NCBI GenBank assembly: GCA_035623515.1
Contig: DASPTH010000416.1
Location: 1-13,734, forward strand
Direction of reading: 5' to 3'
Source: DASPTH01 sp035623515
GTDB taxonomy: Bacteria > Actinomycetota > Acidimicrobiia > IMCC26256 > DASPTH01
Length of the DNA stretch: 13,734 nt
Positions 7,494-13,472 of the stretch are shown here, piece by piece. Positions within the stretch are counted from its first letter, which is position 1, and each line of letters opens with the position of its first letter. The notes beneath the pieces are model-generated. The model made no database searches and was not told the origin of the DNA. It saw only the letters and a list, made by a program, of their open reading frames with translations. The position numbers and the translations under genes were made by a program.

Positions 7494-8696
7494 TCAGATG
7501 ACGGTGCCGTTCTCCTTGAGCGCGACGATGTCGTCCCACGTGTACCCGAGCTCGAGGAGGACGGTCTCGGTGTCCTGACCGTGCTCGGGCGCGCCGCACA
7601 ACGTGCCGACGGGGCGTTCGTCGAAACGCACCGGCGCCGCGACGCCGCGGTAGACCTGGCCGTCGCCCAGGTCGACATCGGGCAGGTACCCGTTCACGAG
7701 CGCTTGGGGGTCCTCGGCGACCTCCGCCGGGCTCAACACCGGCGCCCACACGCCCTCCGCGTCCGCGAGCGCGTCGCGCCACTCTGCGAACGTCCGCGAG
7801 AGGAAGATCTCGTCGAGGACGCGCGTGCACTCCTCGACGTTCTGGTCACGCTCCGCCGCGGTCGAGAACCGGGCGTCGTCGACGAGGTCCGGGCGGCCGA
7901 GGCGGCGGCACAGGTCGGGCCACCACCGATCGGCCTGGAGGTACACGAGGCACACCCACCGGCCGTCCTTCGTGGGGAAGTAGTTCACCAGCGCGTTGAA
8001 CGGGTTGCGCCGGGTCCGGAACTCCCTCGACACGCCCACGTTCCCCGCGGTGATGGCCTGCGCCATCCACCAGATCCCGACGGCGTACAGGGAGACCTCC
8101 ACCACCGAGGCGTGGCCGTCGCGCTCGCGCCGGTAGAGGGCGGCCGCCACCGCCCCTGCGAGCGCCAGCCCGCCGGTGAGGTCCCCCAACGAGCCCGGCT
8201 GGTTCGGCGGTTCGCCGCCGCCCGGCGTCATCTGGAAGGCGGCGCCGGCCCGCGCCCACGCGGAGGCGAGATCGAACCCTCCCCGCTCGACTTCGGCCCC
8301 GAGCGATCCCTGCCCGCTGCCGAGCGCGTACACGACCCGCGGGTTGCGACCCTGGATGTCGGCGACGTCGATCCCGAGCCGCTTCCGGGTGCTCGGCAGG
8401 AAGTTCGTGCAGAACACGTCGGCGGAGTCGACGAGCCGGTCGAGGATCTCGCGGCCCCCGGGGCTCGAGATGTCGAGCCCGACGCTGCGCTTGCCGCGGT
8501 TGGGCAACTCGACGTTCGGGTTCATGACGGCGGCCGCGGTCTCGGCGTTGACGAGACCGCGGATGGGGTCGGGGCTGGCGGGGTGCTCGACCTTGATCAC
8601 CTCCGCGCCCCAGTCGGCGAGCACCGCGGCCGCGCTCGGCACGAAGAGCCACGAGCACACTTCGACGACCCTGACGCCCCGCAGAATGTCGTACAT
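7494..8696 (-). CDS. Class III (CaiB/BaiF-type) CoA-transferase B, catalytic aspartate present
   Basis: The protein has 400 residues and is the first gene of the left block. It opens MYDILRGVRVVEVCSW, then VLADWGAEVIKVEHPASPDP and NRGKRSVGLDI (66-76), standard CaiB/BaiF segments. Its GDLTGG motif aligns without gaps to GDSNTG of formyl-CoA transferase, giving Asp172 as the nucleophile that would carry the aspartyl-CoA intermediate. It is therefore the best candidate for an active, stand-alone CoA-transferase here. It could charge the entry substrate or recycle CoA from a pathway intermediate. The ATG at 8696 has only a weak GGGTGG three bases upstream. Upstream is an 87-base gap with a candidate promoter; downstream, 30 bases separate it from the amidohydrolase. 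Confidence 0.95.
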   Translation of the reverse strand: MYDILRGVRVVEVCSWLFVPSAAAVLADWGAEVIKVEHPASPDPIRGLVNAETAAAVMNPNVELPNRGKRSVGLDISSPGGREILDRLVDSADVFCTNFLPSTRKRLGIDVADIQGRNPRVVYALGSGQGSLGAEVERGGFDLASAWARAGAAFQMTPGGGEPPNQPGSLGDLTGGLALAGAVAAALYRRERDGHASVVEVSLYAVGIWWMAQAITAGNVGVSREFRTRRNPFNALVNYFPTKDGRWVCLVYLQADRWWPDLCRRLGRPDLVDDARFSTAAERDQNVEECTRVLDEIFLSRTFAEWRDALADAEGVWAPVLSPAEVAEDPQALVNGYLPDVDLGDGQVYRGVAAPVRFDERPVGTLCGAPEHGQDTETVLLELGYTWDDIVALKENGTVI

Positions 8697-8783
8697 GGAC
8701 CACCCGAGGGAACTATTTGAGCATATGCCTAACAGGGCGGTGGCGCCGGTGTCAAGGTTTGCGCTCGAGCGGACGCGGCGGCC
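8697..8783 (-). promoter_or_regulatory. Candidate promoter and operator region ahead of CoA-transferase B
   Basis: This is the only gap of more than 40 bases between minus-strand genes. It holds a perfect TTGACA (8750-8755, minus strand) and an AT-rich patch containing the palindrome GCATATGC (8721-8728). The wider sequence TTGAGCATATGCCTAA (8717-8732) is almost symmetric. No good -10 sits at 17 bases from the TTGACA; TATGCT at 8720-8725 is 24 bases away, so the promoter match is incomplete. A 10-bp palindrome CGCTCGAGCG (8762-8771) lies just after the thiolase stop and could be a regulator site or a weak hairpin. No U-rich terminator tail follows it. Confidence 0.4.
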
Positions 8784-9920
8784 TCAGGCGGTGAGGAGGA
8801 TGCAGCCGCAGCGGAACCCGCCGCCTGCCGCGGTCATCGCCACCTCGGCGCCCGGCACCTGCCGCCCGCCCGCGGCGCCGCGGAGTTGCTCGACGGCCTC
8901 GTGGAAGAGCCAGAAGCCGTGGAGCCGGCCGGCCGACAGCTGGCCGCCGTAGGTGTTGAGCGGCAACTCCCCGCCGAGCCCGATCCGGTGGCCGCCGTCG
9001 ACGAATGGGCCGCCCTCGCCCACACCGCAGAAGCCGAGCGCCTCGAGCCACGACAGGGTCAGCACGGAGAAGCCGTCGTAGAGCTCGGCGACCTGCACGT
9101 CGGCGGGCTCGAGGTCGGTGCGGGACCAGAGCTGCGTTGCCGCGTCCCTGGCCGCCATCGCCGGGAAGTCGAGCCGCGTCTCCCAACCGTGGACGCCGTG
9201 GTTGGCGCACCCCACGGCTTCGAGCCGAACCGGGCGCTGCGGGCAGTCGCCGGCGTGGTCGGCGGCAGAGAGGACGAGGCCCACGGCGGCGTCGATCGGG
9301 AGGTCGCAGTCGTAGCGTCCGAGCGGTTCGCTGATCACGGGCGCGTCGAGGTAGTCGCGCATGGTCATCGGTGAGCGCATCACCGCCTTCTCGTTCAGCG
9401 CGGCGTGCGCACGGCTCGTGAGCGCGATCCAACCGAGCTGCTCCTTCGTCGTCCCGTACTCGTGCATGTGACGGCGCGCCTGCATCGCGAAAAGGTTCAC
9501 CGCCGAGTACTCGTGGAACGGCACGTGCCACTCCCACATCCCTTCGGGGCGCGGCAGTGCGCCCGACTCGCTGCCGAGGAGGCCACCGAGCTGCCGCACG
9601 GAACGGAACACGAGCACGTGGCGGCACAATCCCGCGGCGATCGCCATCGCGGCGCTGATGATCACGCCGAGCTGCGCCCCCGAGCTCGGGCCACCCATCC
9701 AGTCGAGCGCCAGCCCGAGCGCGTCGGCGACCTCCTCGGGTGGCCGGTCGCCGAACGGCATCGACGCCAGCCCGTCGATGTCGGAGGGAGCGAGTCCCGC
9801 GTCCGTGATGGCCGCCAGGGCAGCGTCGAGCGCGAGGTCGAGGGAACCTCGCGCGAGCCCGCGGCCGGTTTCGGAGAGGCCGATGCCCGACACGATCACG
9901 CGCGACTCGAACTTCTCCAT
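8784..9920 (-). CDS. Thiolase-fold protein, lipid-transfer-protein (Ltp2-like) type, probable aldolase or atypical thiolase
   Basis: The protein has 378 residues with the general layout of SCP-x/lipid-transfer thiolases. The usual nucleophilic cysteine region reads GGPSSGAQLGVII (76-88) with no Cys. The segment that normally has HDCFS reads AELYDGFSVL (278-287), giving Tyr281, and the NPSGG-type segment reads NTYGGQLSAGRLHG (322-335), giving Tyr324. The C-terminus is GGGFRCGCILL. Replacement of Cys/His by two tyrosines is the hallmark described for Ltp2, the steroid side-chain-cleaving aldolase that works with a DUF35 partner, so retro-aldol cleavage of a beta-hydroxyacyl-CoA is the favoured inference. 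No DUF35 gene is present in this window. The ATG at 9920 overlaps the CoA-transferase C stop as TGATG and has no Shine-Dalgarno sequence, so it should depend on coupled translation. Confidence 0.93.
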   Translation of the reverse strand: MEKFESRVIVSGIGLSETGRGLARGSLDLALDAALAAITDAGLAPSDIDGLASMPFGDRPPEEVADALGLALDWMGGPSSGAQLGVIISAAMAIAAGLCRHVLVFRSVRQLGGLLGSESGALPRPEGMWEWHVPFHEYSAVNLFAMQARRHMHEYGTTKEQLGWIALTSRAHAALNEKAVMRSPMTMRDYLDAPVISEPLGRYDCDLPIDAAVGLVLSAADHAGDCPQRPVRLEAVGCANHGVHGWETRLDFPAMAARDAATQLWSRTDLEPADVQVAELYDGFSVLTLSWLEALGFCGVGEGGPFVDGGHRIGLGGELPLNTYGGQLSAGRLHGFWLFHEAVEQLRGAAGGRQVPGAEVAMTAAGGGFRCGCILLTA

Positions 9921-11194
9921 CACTGTGCCCGCGAGCGCCGCGGCGACTCCGTGCCGAGCGCGTCGAGCACGGCCGCGGTGTGCTCTCCCACATGGGGCGC
10001 GCGCCCGCGCACGCGCCACGGCGCGGCCGGCGCGTGGTACGGGGCCCCGGGGTACACGAACGATCGGTTCCGGTCGTCGTGGTGCACCTCGACGGGGAAG
10101 CCGCGGGCGACGAAGTGCTCGTCCTCGATCACGTCCTCGGGTGCCATCAACACACCGGCGGGCAGGCCGCGCCGCTGCGCACCGACGAAGAACTCCTTGG
10201 CAGTCAGGTGCGCGGCCACTGCGCGCAGCGCGTCGTACCCGGCCCGGTAGATGGCAGCGACCAGGGGATCCCGGTCGACCTCGTTCAGGAGGATGCCGCC
10301 GCGCTCGACGCCGAGCTCGAGGAAGAAGTACTCGTCGAACTCGTCGCGCAGGCCGAGCTCCACCAACCAGTCGGCCAGGGCACGGAACTCCGCCGTGAGG
10401 CGCGGCAACGCGCCGATGGCGTGACGGCCGTCCGCCGCGGTGATGATGCGGTCGGGCGTGCGGCGCACCGCCGCGTGCCGGAACGTCTGGCGTTCGACGG
10501 TCGCGTGCGCGACGAGCCACTCGTACGTCGCGGCCTCGGTGGTGACGTTCGACGCCGCGTGCATGCTCACGTCGACGTGTTGACCGATGCCGAGCGTGTC
10601 ACGCGCGTACAGCGCGGCCATCGCGCCCATGACCGCCCACAGGCAGACCGTGTGGTACGCCTGGTTCCCGCCCGGGCGGACCGGCGGGAGCGCGTGGTCG
10701 TCGTAGCCGCAGCTCCACGCGGGCCCCGCGTTCGCGGCGACGGTGAGGTCGGTCGCCGGCTCGTGAGCGCGCGGGTTCGCCCGGCCGAACGGGGTGACCG
10801 AGACCCAGACCAGGTCGGGCCGCACCGGTTCGAAGTCGCCGTAGTCGAGCCCGCGGTCGGCGAGGTGGCCGGGCGCCTCGCCCTCGAGGACGACGTCGCT
10901 CGAGGCGACCAGCGCGCGGAACCGGCTCACGCCGGACGCGTCGTCGAGGTCGATCGCCACGCTCGACTTGCCCGCGTTGTAGAACCACCACCAGAGGCTG
11001 TTCTCGGCGCCGGGGACGTCGTCGGCGAAGGGCTCGAACCAACGGGTGGCGTGCCCATCGGGTGCTTCCACGACGATGACCTCGGCCCCGAGATCCGCGA
11101 GCACCTTCCCGGCGAACGCGGCGTGCTCGCTCGCGAGCTCGACGACGCGCACCCCGTCGAGCGGTCCGGCCGCCTCGGCCCCGGCGCGGCTCAC
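9920..11194 (-). CDS. Class III (CaiB/BaiF-type) CoA-transferase family protein C, catalytic aspartate replaced
   Basis: From the GTG at 11194 the protein has 424 residues. The opening GPLDGVRVVELASEHAAFAG and KVLADLGAEVIVVEAP are classic for the family, as are NAGKSSVAIDLD (73-84) and VTPFGRANP (133-141). In the nucleophile motif, NQAYHTVCLWAVMGAMAALY aligns without gaps to the formyl-CoA transferase segment and puts Tyr180 where Asp is expected. The protein may be a non-catalytic partner subunit or use other chemistry. The start has a strong GGAGGAGG seven bases upstream and overlaps the stop of CoA-transferase D as GTGA. The frame stays open far upstream (to 11824), but that part is a shadow inside D. 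The tandem arrangement suggests a C-D heteromer in which D supplies the nucleophile. Confidence 0.93.
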   Translation of the reverse strand: MSRAGAEAAGPLDGVRVVELASEHAAFAGKVLADLGAEVIVVEAPDGHATRWFEPFADDVPGAENSLWWWFYNAGKSSVAIDLDDASGVSRFRALVASSDVVLEGEAPGHLADRGLDYGDFEPVRPDLVWVSVTPFGRANPRAHEPATDLTVAANAGPAWSCGYDDHALPPVRPGGNQAYHTVCLWAVMGAMAALYARDTLGIGQHVDVSMHAASNVTTEAATYEWLVAHATVERQTFRHAAVRRTPDRIITAADGRHAIGALPRLTAEFRALADWLVELGLRDEFDEYFFLELGVERGGILLNEVDRDPLVAAIYRAGYDALRAVAAHLTAKEFFVGAQRRGLPAGVLMAPEDVIEDEHFVARGFPVEVHHDDRNRSFVYPGAPYHAPAAPWRVRGRAPHVGEHTAAVLDALGTESPRRSRAQ

Positions 11195-12438
11195 AGCGCC
11201 CCCTCCTCCCGGAACCGGCGGAGCTCGTCGTCGGTGTGGCCGAGCAGCTCCCCGAAGACGCGATCGTTGTGCTCGCCGAGGCACGGCGCGCCGCGTTCGA
11301 CGACCCAGTCGGTCTTCGAGAAGTGCAGCGGCAGACCGTCGACGCGGACGACACCCATCTTCGTGTGCGTGACCGTCGGCCAGAGGCCCCACTCGGTCGT
11401 GCCGGGGTCGTCCTCGATCCGCTCGCTCGGTCGTTGCACGGCGGCCGCGGGTACGCCGGCGGCGCGCAGCGCCGCAGCGGTGTCGAACCGGTCGCGGACG
11501 CCCGTCCACTCGGCGAGCAGGCGCTCGAGCTCGCCCATCGCGTCGATGCGGCCCGGCAGGGTCCGCCAGCGCGGCTCGCGCGCCCAGTCGGTGGCGACCA
11601 CGCCCGCGAGGCACCGCCAGTCGCGATCGTCCCGGCACGCGATCGCGATCCAGTTGTCGTCGCCCGCGGCCGGGTAGATGCCGTGGGGCGCCATCACCGG
11701 GCTCTCGCTGCGGTTGCTGTCGGGCGATCCGGGCCGGCGGAGGGGCCGGCCGTTCACCGTGTAGTCGAGCAGCGCGGGGCCGGTCAGCAGCGCGCCGCCG
11801 TCGGTACACGACATGTCGATCCACTGGCCCTCACCGGTGCGGTTCCGGTGGACGAGGCCGGCGAGGATCGCGATCGCCATGAGGTTCCCGCCCTGATGGT
11901 CCATGTACGAGTACCCGATACCCGCGGGCAACTCGCCGGCGAGGGCCGTCGAGAAAGCGAGGCCGCAGCACGCCTGCACGATGGGCCCCCACGTCTTGAA
12001 GTCGCGGTAGGGCCCGGCGTGACCGAAGCCCGAGTTCGAGACGTACACGATGTCGGGCTTGATCGTCCGCAGCTCCTCGTAGGGGAAGCCGAGGCGCGCG
12101 AGCACGCCGGCCGCGAAGTTCTCGGTGACGCAATCGGAGACGGCGACGAGCTCGCGGAGGAGTTGCCTGCCCCTCTCGGTGCGCAAGTTCAGCGTGACGC
12201 CGAGCTTCTCGACGTTGTGGTTGTTGAACGGCCCGCCGAAGTCGTTGCCGCGACGCTCGTCGACGAAGGGTGACACACCGCGGAGCGCGTCCCAGTACCC
12301 CTCCGTCACCGGGTCCTCGATCCGGATGACCTCGGCCCCCATGGCGGCCAGGAAGCGCGTCGCGCCCGCTCCGGCCAACTGACCCGAGAAGTCGCAGATA
12401 CGGATCCCCGACAGCGCGCGCACACCGCGTTCCGGCAC
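11191..12438 (-). CDS. Class III (CaiB/BaiF-type) CoA-transferase D, catalytic aspartate present
   Basis: About 415 residues if started at the GTG at 12438; a TTG at 12471 would add 11. Family segments are LSGIRICDFSGQLAGAGAT, FLAAMGAEVIRIEDP, NNHNVEKLGVTLNL (72-85) and VSNSGFGHAGPYRDF (133-147). The motif MDHQGGNLMAIAILAGLVHR aligns without gaps to the formyl-CoA transferase nucleophile region and gives Asp180, so this protein should form the aspartyl-CoA intermediate. It probably partners C, which lacks the aspartate. The start is uncertain: neither candidate has a Shine-Dalgarno sequence, but a CATACT box lies six bases before the GTG, as in leaderless actinobacterial genes. The TTG alternative lies six bases after the amidohydrolase stop. 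The N-terminal residues before the first conserved block (about 9) fit the GTG choice best. Confidence 0.92.
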   Translation of the reverse strand: MPERGVRALSGIRICDFSGQLAGAGATRFLAAMGAEVIRIEDPVTEGYWDALRGVSPFVDERRGNDFGGPFNNHNVEKLGVTLNLRTERGRQLLRELVAVSDCVTENFAAGVLARLGFPYEELRTIKPDIVYVSNSGFGHAGPYRDFKTWGPIVQACCGLAFSTALAGELPAGIGYSYMDHQGGNLMAIAILAGLVHRNRTGEGQWIDMSCTDGGALLTGPALLDYTVNGRPLRRPGSPDSNRSESPVMAPHGIYPAAGDDNWIAIACRDDRDWRCLAGVVATDWAREPRWRTLPGRIDAMGELERLLAEWTGVRDRFDTAAALRAAGVPAAAVQRPSERIEDDPGTTEWGLWPTVTHTKMGVVRVDGLPLHFSKTDWVVERGAPCLGEHNDRVFGELLGHTDDELRRFREEGAL

Positions 12439-12444
12439 GCGCCG

Positions 12445-12471
12445 AGTATGACACCCGGAGCAGACGTGCAA
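12445..12471 (-). promoter_or_regulatory. Possible internal leaderless promoter before CoA-transferase D
   Basis: On the minus strand TTGCAC (12466-12471) and CATACT (12445-12450) are separated by 15 bases, and the GTG start follows the CATACT by six bases. This matches the geometry of a leaderless promoter. Each box matches the consensus at about 4 of 6 positions and the spacer is short, so chance is a real alternative. Confidence 0.25.
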
Positions 12472-12477
12472 TCGCGG

Positions 12478-13350
12478 TCAGGTCGCGCGCGCCACTCCGG
12501 CGTCGTCGCCGTCGTCGTGCTGCTCACCCCAGAAGACGCGCGTCGCGTTCCGCTCCACGAACCAGGGCATCGCCTCGTCGCTGATCCCACAGTCCGGGAG
12601 CTCGCGGCGCGCTCGCGCGAACGACAGGAGCGGGTAGTCCGACGCGTACATCACCTTCTTGCGCCCGCGCTGCGAGTTCGCGAAGGCAACCAGCTCGGGC
12701 GGATAGCGACTGGGCGCGTACGCGGAGATCATGTGGTACAGGTTCGGCCACGTGCGGAGCAGGCCGACGAGGGTCGCGGTCCAGGGCGCGCCACCGTGCG
12801 CGCTCACGACGACGAGCTCCGGGAAGAACGCACAGACCTTGTCGAGGTGCTTCGGGTCCTGCATGGTCCCGGCCCGCGGGACGAGCGGCAGCCCGACGGT
12901 GACGGTCACCGGGATCTCGAGCTCGATGCACTTGGCATAGAGGGGGTAGTACGAGCGGTGGCTGGGTCGCTTCCCGTCGCGGTACGGAACGATGCGGAGC
13001 GCGCGGGCGCCGTCGTTGCGCACCATGTTCTCCAGGTGACGCACCGCGCGGATCCCCTGGTCGGCGTCGACGCGGACGCTCAGGCAGAAGCGGTCCGGGT
13101 GCTGCTGGACGGCGTCGAGCGTCCAGCGGTACCCGGCCTCGAGATCGCCCATGGCCGACTCCGGCGGCGGTGCGAGCACCGCACGCGCGATGCGATGACG
13201 ATCCATGTCGGCGACGAGCTCGGCGAGGTCGAGCGCCTTCGCCTTGTTCTGGCCGTAGAGGTCGTCGGTGAGACTCCAGTCGAGGCCCAGCTGCGGCGGA
13301 TTCGCGTTCACGTAGCCGTCCACGATCCACCGCATCTCGTCGTCCGGCAT
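12478..13350 (-). CDS. Divergent amidohydrolase-2 family protein with altered metal site
   Basis: About 290 residues and first gene of the minus-strand cluster. The fold pattern of amidohydrolase_2 proteins is visible: a start strand MRWIVDGYVNANP (6-18), EIPVTVTVGLPLV (145-157), VVVSAHGGAPW (180-190) and VMYASDYPLLSFARAR (233-248). The N-terminal HxH metal motif is replaced by Tyr13-Val-Asn15, and the central strand lacks the usual His, whereas His185 and Asp238 remain. It may bind metal differently or be a non-hydrolytic relative, so decarboxylation or hydrolysis is only a family guess. The ATG at 13350 has GAGAGG five bases upstream. An in-frame ATG at 13401 lacks such a site and overlaps a possible -10 box, so I prefer 13350. 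The gene is transcribed away from the TetR gene, which makes it a likely regulated target. The acidic tail DDGDDAGVARAT is unconserved-looking. Confidence 0.88.
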   Translation of the reverse strand: MPDDEMRWIVDGYVNANPPQLGLDWSLTDDLYGQNKAKALDLAELVADMDRHRIARAVLAPPPESAMGDLEAGYRWTLDAVQQHPDRFCLSVRVDADQGIRAVRHLENMVRNDGARALRIVPYRDGKRPSHRSYYPLYAKCIELEIPVTVTVGLPLVPRAGTMQDPKHLDKVCAFFPELVVVSAHGGAPWTATLVGLLRTWPNLYHMISAYAPSRYPPELVAFANSQRGRKKVMYASDYPLLSFARARRELPDCGISDEAMPWFVERNATRVFWGEQHDDGDDAGVARAT

Positions 13351-13355
13351 CTGGG

Positions 13356-13361
13356 CCTCTC
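13356..13361 (-). promoter_or_regulatory. Ribosome binding site fixing the start of the first amidohydrolase
   Basis: GAGAGG on the minus strand lies five bases before the ATG at 13350. The upstream in-frame ATG at 13401 has no purine-rich site, which supports the shorter protein. Confidence 0.55.
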
Positions 13362-13399
13362 GCTCGTAGCTGGGTGCGCACGGCGCCGTCCGGGCGCGC

Positions 13400-13426
13400 A
13401 TGGTACCCGTGCCGGTTCGGCACCGG
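13400..13426 (-). promoter_or_regulatory. Candidate operator palindrome and -10 box for the amidohydrolase promoter
   Basis: The 21 bases 13406-13426 form an imperfect palindrome centred on 13416. Its core is GTGCCG-GTT-CGGCAC, and two further flanking base pairs match beyond one mismatch on each side. Just downstream on the minus strand is TACCAT (13400-13405), a -10-like box, so the palindrome would fill the spacer between -35 and -10. Odd-centred palindromes of this size between divergent genes are typical TetR-family binding sites, so self-regulation plus repression of the cluster is inferred. No good -35 is visible. Confidence 0.45.
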
Positions 13427-13460
13427 AGCGCCGTGGGAGAGGCATCGTGAAGGCGCGGGA

Positions 13461-13466
13461 TAGGCT
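13461..13466 (+). promoter_or_regulatory. -10 box of a probable leaderless promoter for the TetR gene
   Basis: TAGGCT fits the actinobacterial TANNNT -10 pattern and ends six bases before the ATG at 13473. Transcription would then start at or next to the A of the start codon. No Shine-Dalgarno sequence and no clear -35 hexamer are present, which fits leaderless expression. Confidence 0.45.
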
Positions 13467-13472
13467 CAATCG

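Noticed and set aside
6315..8720. 801-residue open frame on the plus strand
   Set aside because: It lies antisense to CoA-transferase B and the amidohydrolase. Its Arg/Val/Asp/His-rich composition is typical of the shadow frame of high-GC genes, and it has no recognisable domain.
8762..8771. CGCTCGAGCG as a rho-independent terminator of the thiolase gene
   Set aside because: The perfect palindrome has no loop and no U-tract follows, so it is not a convincing terminator. It is kept only as a possible protein-binding site.
11195..11824. N-terminal extension of CoA-transferase C as a fusion protein
   Set aside because: The extension overlaps CoA-transferase D in another frame and has shadow composition. 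A strong ribosome binding site precedes the GTG at 11194.
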